A stretch of DNA of 21,103 bases from a virus. The stretch lies in IMG/VR virus record IMGVR_UViG_3300008108_000871, positions 1 through 21,103 of that record, one strand, 5' to 3'. The notes beneath the pieces were generated by a model that was not told the origin of the DNA, searched no databases, and saw only the letters and a list, made by a program, of their open reading frames with translations. The position numbers and the translations under genes are program-made. Within the stretch, counting starts at the first letter, position 1. Each line of letters starts with the position of its first letter. Positions 7,701 through 13,310 of the stretch are shown here, one piece after another.

Positions 7701-9593
7701 GCGTACGGTCTCAATTGCGTTTGATTGCAGTTGACGATAAAGATTTTCTTGGCCCTTGATAACCTTGTCTTGAGTACCCTTGCCGTCAGTTGTAATTTCT
7801 TTCATGAGTGCTTCGGCGATATACTTGTATCCACCGATACCCGCGTTTGCCAGCTGCATCATGTCGTTTTGGTAGACGCGACCAGCTTGCTTCATCTGAC
7901 CGAGAGCGTAGGTAATTCTTCGGAAGGCGTCTGCCCCGCCGCCAAGGGCAGCAACGGCGTTACCTACGGCAACGATACCGCCAGAGAACTGATCTACTGA
8001 TTCAGAATTTTCGTAAAGGATCTCCTGCATGTCAAACCCGAACGCTCGCATTCGGAGTGTTGACTCTTGGATTTCCGCGAACCTAAATGGCGTAACGTTT
8101 GCAAATTGGCGAATGGTTTCAATGACGCCCTCGGCTGCCTCCTTTGCGTTGTCATAACCCATTGCCATGAAGTCAATGCCGACTGCATTTTCTCCAACCA
8201 GCTCATTTGTTGCCTCTGCCTGCTTTCTTTGGTTGTCAAATAGAGTGGTAAACCCAACCGTTGCCTGCTCCAGCATTGAGTTAAACTGAACTACACCACC
8301 CTGAAGATGTCCAAATACTTGCTGCAGTTGTGAGGCGACGGCATGAATTGCCTGATACCCGAAGGCCATGCCAAGAACGTTTTTAATTTGACCAGTAATT
8401 GCGTCGCCTTCGCTCCTTACCTGGGAGATTGACCGTGCTGCTGCAGCGGCGGACTTGTCAATCTGACCATATGCGGACGACAACTGCTGCGGGGCCTTAG
8501 GGCTACCGGGACCACCAGAACCACCAGATCCGGCAGCATACTGAGACTTCGGGAATACGCTTGCCTCATTACGGCGCTCCATTCTGTGGAGTTGCGCATA
8601 CTCCTTGGCAAATCCGCCCCTCATCTCCCGCATCATGCGAGTTGCAATTAGTTCTGGGGTTTGCGCCTTAGTCGGTCCCCGCCCCCCAGCTGGCCTAGCT
8701 GACTTTGCTAGCGCATTAAGCGCAGAGGATGCATTTTTTGCTGCCGACGCAAGACCCTCAAGCCCTGATGACACGCCACGGACGTTGGCGCTAGGGGCAG
8801 ATGGTGTAACTTGTTTAGAGGCGGCTGCTTCGGCGGCTTTTCTCGCTTGCGCATCCTTGATTGAACGATACTCCGCCTCGTATGGTGCAAGCCGTTTTGC
8901 CTGGGCAGCAAGCTCAGCTTCGTTAAAGCGACCACCTGCCCTAATGCGCCGAGGTGTTAAATCCTTGCTGGTTGCGTCAGAAACCGATGTTGCTGCCCGC
9001 TTTGCGACCGCGATCCGTTCCCGTGCACCGGCCATCGCGACCTGTGTTTTCTGCGCTTCAGTTGCCTTGTCGGTGGCAACTGCTTTTCTTGCGGCCTCCT
9101 CACGTAGGCGCTGTTCTCGATTGAAGTTGGTCGTGAGAAGCGAACGCTCGGCGGAAAGCGACTCTGCTTTTCCAGAATATTCTGAGCTGGCGGAGATTGC
9201 TCTTGATCTGGCTTTGGCAAGATTCTCAATAAGACCACGGAACCCGTCAGCATTTTTTCCCGCAGCACGCAAGGACTTATCGTCAAGGCCGACGCTTTTT
9301 AGGATGTCTTGAGATAGACCAGTCTTTTTGACTGCCTCGCCAATTGCTGAGATGGCTGGGCTTAAAGCCTTTGCTTGATCCTTAGCATTACCAAGACCCT
9401 TGGCAGCTCCATATGAGGACTTGATAAGGTCCTGCATCTGAATTGGGATGTTTGCAAGACCGCGCATCTGCGATGCTTGGCGCTCTAGTCCACCGATCTG
9501 CTTGGTGAGGGCGGCAATGCGCTGGGCAGCGCTGTCACCGCCCTCAACCTGCAAGCCAATCTTTAGGTCAAATTTGGCCTGATCGTCAGCCAT
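4710..9593 (-). CDS. Tail tape measure protein
   Basis: At 1,627 residues this is by far the largest gene, lying directly after the tail chaperones as in most long-tailed phages. Tape measures fill the tail tube, set its length and help DNA enter the cell. Visible parts: an Ala/Lys/Arg-rich helical N terminus (~1-330), a tape-measure domain (~437-730, with FNSMLEQATVGFTTLF and QMKQAGRVYQNDMMQLANAG), several hydrophobic segments (~790-960), a very hydrophobic stretch of repeated membrane-type helices (~1000-1072), and a long charged coiled-coil C-terminal third. The start ATG (9593) overlaps the stop of the chaperone T frame by 8 nt. The frame ends HSGGIMEKNRLSLVGVQ, where relatives usually read LVGExGPE and go on. 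The real C terminus is at 4603-4719 in another frame. Its 3' third is AT-richer than neighbouring genes. Confidence 0.93.
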   Translation of the reverse strand: MADDQAKFDLKIGLQVEGGDSAAQRIAALTKQIGGLERQASQMRGLANIPIQMQDLIKSSYGAAKGLGNAKDQAKALSPAISAIGEAVKKTGLSQDILKSVGLDDKSLRAAGKNADGFRGLIENLAKARSRAISASSEYSGKAESLSAERSLLTTNFNREQRLREEAARKAVATDKATEAQKTQVAMAGARERIAVAKRAATSVSDATSKDLTPRRIRAGGRFNEAELAAQAKRLAPYEAEYRSIKDAQARKAAEAAASKQVTPSAPSANVRGVSSGLEGLASAAKNASSALNALAKSARPAGGRGPTKAQTPELIATRMMREMRGGFAKEYAQLHRMERRNEASVFPKSQYAAGSGGSGGPGSPKAPQQLSSAYGQIDKSAAAAARSISQVRSEGDAITGQIKNVLGMAFGYQAIHAVASQLQQVFGHLQGGVVQFNSMLEQATVGFTTLFDNQRKQAEATNELVGENAVGIDFMAMGYDNAKEAAEGVIETIRQFANVTPFRFAEIQESTLRMRAFGFDMQEILYENSESVDQFSGGIVAVGNAVAALGGGADAFRRITYALGQMKQAGRVYQNDMMQLANAGIGGYKYIAEALMKEITTDGKGTQDKVIKGQENLYRQLQSNAIETVRRLTTSGKISGEVASRAILSGLERDFGGGMMAQSKTFAGAFSTVADMSQSLVADSFRPLYNAIRDITYEFSLFLQDPSVRASALAFSDVVEKILVQLKPMGALLMSIGKRIGKDFANAMSSIGSSVGGVGGTFGAFAIGVREIIKLLENDFARTIVATAALIGVAFKFASANPFMVSIGLLITLLGALKMAVNENLFGIGQAFRQMAASIEPMIGIFRDEFLPVLMSVLLTISQGIIAGLSAAFRALAPTISAVAQVLGTVLSVLSKMEPVLRVIGFLLGVSLASKLVIGGISLLTGALFRATVQMRAFNVAAIAASASMSRLQKLSGAALAVGMVGTMATQGAAQSGAISPEAAASLQGIFDITMAFAVLSMVLPTLIAALKAALVAIGAFIAALPLIGLAFQGAVAAVAAAGVGLAAATAGVALAVIAIIAAIGLLIAFLLGKAGEAEDERRNSELKPGDPGYADRVRSRYYDTRGTVLDGSGYYKDSQYASSTVQNGLIRNDLNQRSMVNFRQAERESRYPRVIEQAKSGMRDLTNYQKLLINQQDAANTALKKYNGLLAIAKQRVADALEILQKVAEEVLDDIINPDFENPYALDSGEMVKYEKLLEIEQEMSFTTFENRQGISRSFDEYKDILDSILPLTEDELNAGEVNLKMVNERLKIEKERRKEQERIKALAEAEYDLGLATLQQYDESIDPLQRAIQLRQAQQKYEKDISDLRFEGLENLVDEATNSRDWGRLTEATKERLEEFSKGQELILDEMTRMFEDYNRDIAWILENPDLSWAEKESQIAVKLKELQGKLEERFGITIDMMGAKVTEMNSAMRSVMDAANMKGIDMNVTFAEDLIKNLETKGFKVLISYIMKKYKEVLRLMQLVARATATVEALADPGNQVKALKKNYETTLNTMLSTMVSKGVASDELKGVRAGIKGLAAINEIAPLQTKYNQILDEFAIIASHYPKLFPRYFDKETGDMVIPGFHSGGIMEKNRLSLVGVQ

Positions 9594-9864
9594 TCTTCAG
9601 CAACTCCGCCTTCGCTTCTGGTGCCCCAAACTGGGCCACCATTTGATCCATTGATTTCGTAGAGCCCATTCTTTGACCGGTTGCTCCAGACGAAGGCGAC
9701 TTACTCTGGCGCTTCATCTCTGCGTCCCTCTTCTCTGCGTATGAGGCAAAGTCCGAGAGCTGGGGAAGCGTCAGTTGGAGAAATTGTTCTGGTGTGAAGC
9801 CGAATGCATCAGAATATGATGCAGAAAGTTCACCCCAGTTTATACTTCCCCAGTCGCCTCCTCT
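9586..9864 (-). CDS. Tail assembly chaperone T extension (gpGT-like), made by -1 frameshift
   Basis: A 92-codon open frame with no usable start, entered by slippage at 9864-9870. After SSGK the product continues RGGDWGSINWGELSASYSD, then AFGFTPEQFLQLTLPQLSDF and a basic/polar tail ending AELLKNG. TPEQFLxLTLPQL is the typical feature of the T part of lambda-type G/GT chaperones, which bind the tape measure and recruit tube protein. Full GT length would be 183 residues (91 + 92). The TGA (9586-9588) overlaps the tape-measure ATG, which couples their translation. Dependence on frameshifting is inferred from frame geometry, the heptamer and family precedent. Confidence 0.9.
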   Translation of the reverse strand, partial: RGGDWGSINWGELSASYSDAFGFTPEQFLQLTLPQLSDFASYAEKRDAEMKRQSKSPSSGATGQRMGSTKSMDQMVAQFGAPEAKAELLKNG

Positions 9865-10136
9865 TTTCCCGACGAGACTTCGTCGGTTCCAAGCAAACCG
9901 CTTGCCTTTAGGACTTTTTGAACCTCTTCTTGCATGGTTTGGATGTTAAATCGTTCTCCAACCTGCTCAATAGAGATGCCAACTTCGCCCTTGCGAATAA
10001 CAAGCCAAAGAATTTTTCTGATTACAGTGAATCGGCTGAGGTCCACTTTGTCCAGCGGTCCAAACTCCTCTTCAAGCTCAGCAAGGTCATTGAGGTTTAG
10101 GGCTTTGCCGCCCTTGAGCTCTACCAGATTTCCCAT
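9840..10136 (-). CDS. Tail assembly chaperone G (gpG-like)
   Basis: A 98-residue protein upstream of the tape measure, in the position of lambda gpG. It is largely helical: MGNLVELKGGKALNLNDLAE, an acidic LEEEFGPLDKVDLSRF segment, a hydrophobic helix (TVIRKILWLVIRKGE) and an acidic Gly/Glu tail. This matches short tail chaperones that keep the tape measure soluble during tail assembly. Start at the ATG with GGGAG 4 nt upstream. A strong promoter and a structured leader lie before it (10137-10249). Ribosomes ending normally make G; those slipping at 9864-9870 make GT. Confidence 0.85.
   Translation of the reverse strand: MGNLVELKGGKALNLNDLAELEEEFGPLDKVDLSRFTVIRKILWLVIRKGEVGISIEQVGERFNIQTMQEEVQKVLKASGLLGTDEVSSGKEEATGEV
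9864..9870 (-). promoter_or_regulatory. Programmed -1 ribosomal frameshift site GGGAAAA
   Basis: On the minus strand codons TCG GGA AAA give the heptamer G_GGA_AAA in the zero frame, a canonical X_XXY_YYZ slippery site close to lambda's GGGAAAG. A -1 slip moves codon phase exactly into the open T frame. It lies eight codons before the G stop. A hairpin abuts it upstream (9869-9886). Efficiency cannot be read from sequence. Confidence 0.9.
9869..9886 (-). promoter_or_regulatory. Perfect hairpin abutting the slippery site upstream
   Basis: The minus strand reads CCGACGA-AGTC-TCGTCGG, a perfect 7-bp GC-rich stem with a 4-nt loop. Its 3' arm includes the first two G of GGGAAAA. Frameshift stimulators usually lie downstream of the slip site, so an upstream stem would more likely modulate, possibly lower, slippage. 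Role is inferred. Confidence 0.6.
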
Positions 10137-10148
10137 AACTCTCCCACT

Positions 10149-10163
10149 GCAGCCCGTGGCTGC
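10149..10163 (-). promoter_or_regulatory. Leader hairpin just before the chaperone G start
   Basis: The minus strand reads GCAGCC-ACG-GGCTGC, a perfect 6-bp stem with a 3-nt loop. It ends about 4 nt before the GGGAG ribosome-binding site of G. It could alter initiation, or mark an RNA-processing end. Confidence 0.45.
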
Positions 10164-10186
10164 TATTTACATCTATGCCCGACCAG

Positions 10187-10200
10187 ACGACACATGTCGT
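10187..10200. promoter_or_regulatory. 14-nt dyad in the chaperone leader
   Basis: ACGACA-CA-TGTCGT on the plus strand is a perfect 6-bp inverted repeat with a 2-nt centre. It lies ~20 nt downstream of the -10 element at 10221-10226. With such a short centre it looks more like a protein-binding operator than an RNA hairpin. No protein is assigned. Confidence 0.4.
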
Positions 10201-10220
10201 GCTTTGGTGGGGGCGGGTAC

Positions 10221-10249
10221 ATTATACCCATATCTTTCCCCATTGTGAA
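10221..10249 (-). promoter_or_regulatory. Strong sigma-70-like promoter for the chaperone/tape-measure operon
   Basis: Minus-strand -35 TTCACA (10244-10249, 5 of 6 matches) and a perfect -10 TATAAT (10221-10226) are 17 nt apart. Transcription would start near 10214, giving a leader of about 78 nt to the G start. It lies just beyond two hairpins after the tail tube gene, so tube and chaperone/tape-measure genes would be separate transcription units. This is the best promoter match in the window. Confidence 0.7.
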
Positions 10250-10263
10250 GACTGGGGGATCTA

Positions 10264-10297
10264 TGTGGGGCCGAGAGCCGAAGCCCCCGACCCCACA
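10264..10297 (-). terminator. GC-rich hairpin with a UUCG tetraloop after the tail tube gene
   Basis: The minus-strand RNA folds as TGTGGGG T CGGGGGC-UUCG-GCTCTCG G CCCCACA. That is a 15-bp stem with three G-U pairs and the ultra-stable C(UUCG)G loop. No U-tract follows, so it is not a textbook terminator. It could be a U-less terminator or an RNA 3'-end stabiliser. It starts only 22 nt after the tube gene stop. Confidence 0.55.
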
Positions 10298-10298
10298 G

Positions 10299-10320
10299 AT
10301 TAAAGCGCTAAGGCTTTAAT
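10299..10320. terminator. AT-rich hairpin overlapping the tail tube stop codon
   Basis: ATTAAAGC-GCTAAG-GCTTTAAT is a perfect 8-bp inverted repeat that includes a base of the tail tube TAA. Read on the minus strand it ends GCTTTAAT, with only a short T run. With the GC-rich hairpin beside it, it forms a tandem structure that could end or trim the tube transcript. Confidence 0.5.
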
Positions 10321-10928
10321 TACGCCTCAATGAGGACGATGGTCGGCTCAGCCGTGCCACCAGTCGTCACGAGAAGCGACGTGTCCACAACCGCCATGAA
10401 GTCAACATCCTGAACGATGATGTCTTCTCGGGTGAACGGAATGTTCAGGCTCATCGTGTACGCCTTTGGCAAGTGGATCTTGACCGTCTTGGACGAGTCA
10501 TCGGTCCGCTGGTGCGTAAAGCGCACGTAGAGTGGGCGTGGGAGACCGGCTCCTGCCGTGGTCGCCTGCCCCGAGCCGCCGTCAACGTCTGGATCAAACA
10601 CGAACGAGCTTGGCTCGGCAGTGCTGATGAACGAAGCGGTTCCGTTGCTATTGAAGAAGTTCTTGAGCGAGTTTACGTTAAGCTCAACTTGACGCGCACG
10701 CGCCTCAACCTTACCACCGAAGTGTGCCTTCATGATAGGGAAGTTGTACTGACCGTAGAATTCGCGCTCCTGATAATTGATGTCAAACTCGACATCGCCG
10801 GCGATCTGTCCGATGGAGAATACCGCGGTGTATCCGCCCGACGCAGAAGTAAAGTACGCTGAGGTACCCTTCGCGCGGCCGCTCACCCAGTAAGCCACCT
10901 CTAGTACGCCTGATCCAAGCGTAAGCAT
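10320..10928 (-). CDS. Major tail (tube) protein
   Basis: A 202-residue, beta-rich protein between the tail terminator and the chaperones, the normal place for the tube subunit that stacks to form the tail. It begins MLTLGSGVLEVAYWVSGRAK, has alternating beta segments (GDVEFDINYQEREFYGQYNF, KVEARARQVELNVNSLK), and ends with TREDIIVQDVDFMAVVDTS, like many phage tube proteins. AAGGAG lies 7 nt before the ATG. Its G+C and C-ending codons are higher than in the tape measure, as in the capsid gene, which suits a high-copy virion protein. The hairpins after its stop may separate its expression from the low-copy tape measure. The fold call rests on position and secondary-structure pattern rather than a diagnostic motif. 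Confidence 0.8.
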   Translation of the reverse strand: MLTLGSGVLEVAYWVSGRAKGTSAYFTSASGGYTAVFSIGQIAGDVEFDINYQEREFYGQYNFPIMKAHFGGKVEARARQVELNVNSLKNFFNSNGTASFISTAEPSSFVFDPDVDGGSGQATTAGAGLPRPLYVRFTHQRTDDSSKTVKIHLPKAYTMSLNIPFTREDIIVQDVDFMAVVDTSLLVTTGGTAEPTIVLIEA

Positions 10929-10944
10929 TATTGTGCTCCTTGCG

Positions 10945-11349
10945 TTAAGATTTTATTAGGTTATATCGGATGATTCTCCGATATTCCTGTGCCTGATCGT
11001 CATACCCATCTGCCTCGTAAACCTTTTGACAGAGGTGCACTACGACCCCATTTGGACCCGAAAGCCGCTTTCGGTTAATCAACGTGTCCACCCTTGCCGA
11101 AATCGTATTAAGTTCAGTAGTACTGGTCCCACTGGAGATGAGAACGTCTACTGTTGGACGATCTATCGGAAGGCCAACATCCGCCGAGCCGCTAAGCACA
11201 GCTATCCGAATCGCCGGCAGATTACTCGAGCCGACATGGTAAATGGGGTACACCTTCTTATCCGTGTTTGAACCGGAGAGCAACGTCTGGAGCGTGGCAT
11301 CCCCGCCCAACGCGGTAAAGAACGATTCGTACACACCAACCATGTCCAT
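10945..11349 (-). CDS. Tail terminator (tail completion) protein
   Basis: A 134-residue protein between the connectors and the tube protein, where tail terminators of the gpU/DUF3168-like class lie. They cap the finished tube and join it to the head. MDMVGVYESFFTALGGDATL, then YPIYHVGSSNLPAIRIAVLS and a final CQKVYEADGYDDQAQEYRRI strand fit that small alpha/beta fold. ATGs at 11349 and 11343 are both possible and neither has a good Shine-Dalgarno. The 11343 ATG sits 6 nt after a -10-like TAGAGT, so it may be leaderless. It is separated from the connector genes by the plus-strand island, so it needs its own promoter. Confidence 0.7.
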   Translation of the reverse strand: MDMVGVYESFFTALGGDATLQTLLSGSNTDKKVYPIYHVGSSNLPAIRIAVLSGSADVGLPIDRPTVDVLISSGTSTTELNTISARVDTLINRKRLSGPNGVVVHLCQKVYEADGYDDQAQEYRRIIRYNLIKS

Positions 11350-11378
11350 ACTCTACGCGTATTTGTTAAGGGAGCCAA
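11350..11378 (-). promoter_or_regulatory. Candidate promoter for tail terminator/tube genes, possibly leaderless
   Basis: On the minus strand TTGGCT (11373-11378) and TAGAGT (11350-11355) are 17 nt apart, each matching 4 of 6 consensus bases. Transcription would start at about 11343, which is the second ATG of the tail terminator (MVGV...). The match is moderate. The matching distance to an ATG without a Shine-Dalgarno is the main support. Confidence 0.4.
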
Positions 11379-11423
11379 TAGACCCGCGATCTACGCAGAA
11401 GCTCGTCATATAGACATTTTTCT

Positions 11424-11438
11424 TTGTTACGGTAACAA
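11424..11438. promoter_or_regulatory. Dyad TTGTTACGGTAACAA upstream of the holin-like gene
   Basis: A perfect 7-bp inverted repeat around a central G. It overlaps the weak -10 candidate AACAAT (11434-11439) and ends 8 nt before the ATG at 11447. Its right arm carries GTAACAAT, an 8-mer also found at 19524-19531 upstream of the other proposed leaderless gene. It may be an operator in the divergent region 11350-11446. Confidence 0.45.
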
Positions 11439-11446
11439 TGCTGAAC

Positions 11447-11746
11447 ATGGCAGCAGCCAAAATTCCAGCCGATCTGCACGCCTCCCAAGAGGAGGCTGTC
11501 GCGCTTTCCTATTGGAGGGGTCACATGGACGCCAAAATGGACGACTTGACACGAAGGGTTAGCAGCATTGAGGGTAAGATTAATACCATCCACGAGGACG
11601 TCCAAAAGATCGTGCTAAGCCTTGAGAAAAGGGACGCTGCGGACGGGCAGGTCAAGGGCATCCTTCGCTGGATAGCGCCAGACTCTGCGGCGGCTATTGC
11701 CATTATCGTGGCGGCTATTGCTATTGCCCTGAGGTTCGTTCCCTAA
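11447..11746 (+). CDS. Small coiled-coil membrane protein, holin/XhlA-like
   Basis: A 99-residue protein: a soluble N terminus (MAAAKIPADLHASQEEA), a coiled coil (MDDLTRRVSSIEGKINTIHE...), then one C-terminal membrane helix (AAAIAIIVAAIAIALRF). Coiled coil plus single C-terminal helix is the plan of XhlA-type holin-associated proteins, so a role at the membrane in lysis is plausible but not shown. The ATG at 11438 is less likely. Two starts look real: 11447, with no Shine-Dalgarno but 7 nt after a -10-like AACAAT, and 11525, with GGAGGGG 4 nt upstream, which would give a 73-residue form. No endolysin is in the window to confirm a lysis cassette. Confidence 0.6.
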   Translation: MAAAKIPADLHASQEEAVALSYWRGHMDAKMDDLTRRVSSIEGKINTIHEDVQKIVLSLEKRDAADGQVKGILRWIAPDSAAAIAIIVAAIAIALRFVP

Positions 11747-11754
11747 TCCACATT

Positions 11755-11773
11755 TCCACACTATCATTGTGGA
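11755..11773. promoter_or_regulatory. Dyad TCCACA-N7-TGTGGA overlapping a -35 element
   Basis: A perfect 6-bp inverted repeat 8 nt after the holin-like gene's stop codon. Its right arm covers the start of the -35 box at 11770-11775. It could be an operator for the promoter, or a weak terminator for the preceding gene. There is no T-tract. Confidence 0.4.
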
Positions 11774-11799
11774 CACACAGCTGTTCTGTGTTGTATACT
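11770..11799 (+). promoter_or_regulatory. Promoter of the HTH/metallophosphoesterase operon, with a dyad in the spacer
   Basis: -35 TGGACA (11770-11775) and -10 TATACT (11794-11799) each match 5 of 6 consensus bases and are 18 nt apart. A second dyad, ACACAG-CTGTT-CTGTGT (11775-11791), lies almost exactly in the spacer, where a bound repressor would block RNA polymerase. The leader (about 11806-11857) can form nested stems (CTAGC/GCTAG around CTAC/GTAG) before the ribosome-binding site. The small HTH protein encoded next is an obvious candidate for self-regulation, but that is inference. Confidence 0.65.
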
Positions 11800-11857
11800 G
11801 CTATCCGTTGGGGCAACTAGCGCCTACCCCGTAGCCGGGCTAGGTCAGGGAGGTTAA

Positions 11858-12109
11858 ATGACAAGCAGGGCAACCGCTCTTGCTGAACTGCAAAAGATGC
11901 AGTCGTTTAAACCGCGCGGGGCAAAGTGCACCGCGGGTCTTGTTTCAAGAATCCTTGGTGGCAAGGATCGGGAGGCGCTCATTGAGGCGCTTGGAGATCA
12001 AACCATTGACGCCAACACGATCAGCGTATGGCTTGATCGCAAGGGTCACAAGGTGAGGCGACACACTGTTGCCCGCCACCGACGAGGGGAGTGTGCCTGC
12101 AATGAGTGA
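11858..12109 (+). CDS. Small helix-turn-helix DNA-binding protein
   Basis: An 83-residue basic protein with a strong GGGAGG site 5 nt before the ATG. The C-terminal half (TIDANTISVWLDRKGHKVRR, then HTVARHRRGECACNE) has the look of a helix-turn-helix: a short helix, a turn, and a second helix with Arg/His contacts. Small phage proteins ending in RHRRGEC-C are often annotated as HTH proteins in actinophages (from memory, not checked). Possible roles are autoregulation of this operon or a small DNA-binding partner of the metallophosphoesterase. Its stop overlaps the next ATG by 8 nt (ATGAGTGA), so the two are translated together. Confidence 0.7.
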   Translation: MTSRATALAELQKMQSFKPRGAKCTAGLVSRILGGKDREALIEALGDQTIDANTISVWLDRKGHKVRRHTVARHRRGECACNE

Positions 12110-13310
12110 TCTAGATGAATTGAAAGCAATACAGTCAGAACGATCAGATGCAAAACGACCGAAAAGACAGCACCCAGAGGGCTGGGAGCCGGGAATCACA
12201 TGGAACGGAAATGAGGGAACCGTTACGACAAGTGGTGGCCCGCTTGATCAGGCGGCGGATTGGTCAGCAGTACTTAAGGTGTGGGGTCTTGATCCCGACC
12301 ACTTTGAAGTTGTTGAGCCAATCCTTTTTAATGTTTGGGGTAACCCAGAGGGCGTTCCAAATCGCCAATGGAAGGGCAAGGTCGTTCGCAAAAGCGTAGA
12401 GCGCGGCGTTGAACTTAATGATCTTATTGATGAAATAAAAAAGCATAAGCCCGGAAAAGTCACAACATTTGATGGCGACACGGCACTTGTCGTGGGAATC
12501 TCAGACCTGCAGATGGGCAAAGGTGAAGGGGGCGGCTCCGAGGGCATCGTCTCTAGATTCCTAGCCGGAATTAATGAGGTTGAGAATCGCTGGAAGGAGC
12601 TCGTGAAGACGGGCAGGAAGCTTGACAGGCTTGTGGTGCTTGGGCTTGGGGACCTCATTGAGTCCTGCGACGGCCACTACGCCATGCAGACCTTCCAGAA
12701 CGATCTTGATCGGCGAGAGCAGGTTAAGGTCGTGCGACGACTTCTTGTCAAGGCACTAACCTCGTGGGCGAAGATTGCCCCGAGGGTTGTAGTCGCTTCG
12801 GTTCCGGGGAACCACGGAGAGAACCGACGCAATGGAAAGGCATACACAACATTCAGCGACAACGATGACGTTGCTGTGTTTGAGCAGGTTGCAGAGATCC
12901 TTGCTGCCAACCCAGATGTGTATGGGAATGTGACATTCATGTTCCCGCAGGACGAACTCACGCTAACGATGGATGTTCACGGGACAATCCTTGGGCTCGC
13001 CCACGGGCATCAAGCCCGACGGGGAGGCGCGGTATCAGCCGCAAAGATCAAGGCGTGGTGGAAGGATCAGGCGTATGGGATGCAGAGGGTTGCAGACGCA
13101 ACCATTCTGGTGACAGGTCACTACCATCACCTCTCGGTCCTTACCGAGGGAATCAGGACGCACATTCAGGCACCATCTCTTGATGGTGGCTCTCAGTGGT
13201 TTACTGAGACGGCTGGCGTGAAGTCTGCGCCTGGGCTTTTGACTTTTACAATAAGTAAGATTGGCTGGGACGACCTTCGGGTCTTACCCTGCCTTAGCGA
13301 GAACGCTTAA
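12102..13310 (+). CDS. Metallophosphoesterase, probable DNA exonuclease/phosphatase
   Basis: A 402-residue calcineurin-type metallophosphoesterase. Motifs in order: SDLQMGK (134-140, first metal ligands), GLGDLIES (181-188, bridging Asp), PGNHGENR (235-242, GNH), HGH (301-303) and GHYHH (339-343). These five blocks fit the two-metal site of Mre11/SbcD-like nucleases and phosphatases; substrate cannot be told from sequence. The N-terminal ~125 residues (GWEPGITWNGNEGTVTTSGG, then ADWSAVLKVWGLDP) are a phage-specific extension. I chose ATG 12102 with GAGGGGAG ~10 nt upstream over a TTG 11 codons earlier. It overlaps the HTH gene, and its end converges with the 13294 connector gene over 17 bp. 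Confidence 0.88.
   Translation: MSDLDELKAIQSERSDAKRPKRQHPEGWEPGITWNGNEGTVTTSGGPLDQAADWSAVLKVWGLDPDHFEVVEPILFNVWGNPEGVPNRQWKGKVVRKSVERGVELNDLIDEIKKHKPGKVTTFDGDTALVVGISDLQMGKGEGGGSEGIVSRFLAGINEVENRWKELVKTGRKLDRLVVLGLGDLIESCDGHYAMQTFQNDLDRREQVKVVRRLLVKALTSWAKIAPRVVVASVPGNHGENRRNGKAYTTFSDNDDVAVFEQVAEILAANPDVYGNVTFMFPQDELTLTMDVHGTILGLAHGHQARRGGAVSAAKIKAWWKDQAYGMQRVADATILVTGHYHHLSVLTEGIRTHIQAPSLDGGSQWFTETAGVKSAPGLLTFTISKIGWDDLRVLPCLSENA

Noticed and set aside
8605-9312. Long plus-strand open frame of 235 codons inside the tape measure
   Set aside because: It is antisense to the Ala/Lys-rich part of the tape measure, is Ala/Ser/Arg-rich as such shadows are, and has no start signal.
9864-9870. T frame as a separate gene with its own start
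   Set aside because: The first in-frame ATG lies well inside the T domain, and the slippery site gives the exact phase needed.
11366-11605. Minus-strand 79-codon open frame opposite the holin-like gene
   Set aside because: Its translation has an odd composition, with scattered Cys and no domain pattern. It lacks a ribosome-binding site, and the plus frame has a clear coiled coil and membrane helix.
12069-12101. TTG start for the metallophosphoesterase, 11 codons upstream
   Set aside because: The ATG at 12102 has a better ribosome-binding site and makes the usual short overlap with the HTH gene.
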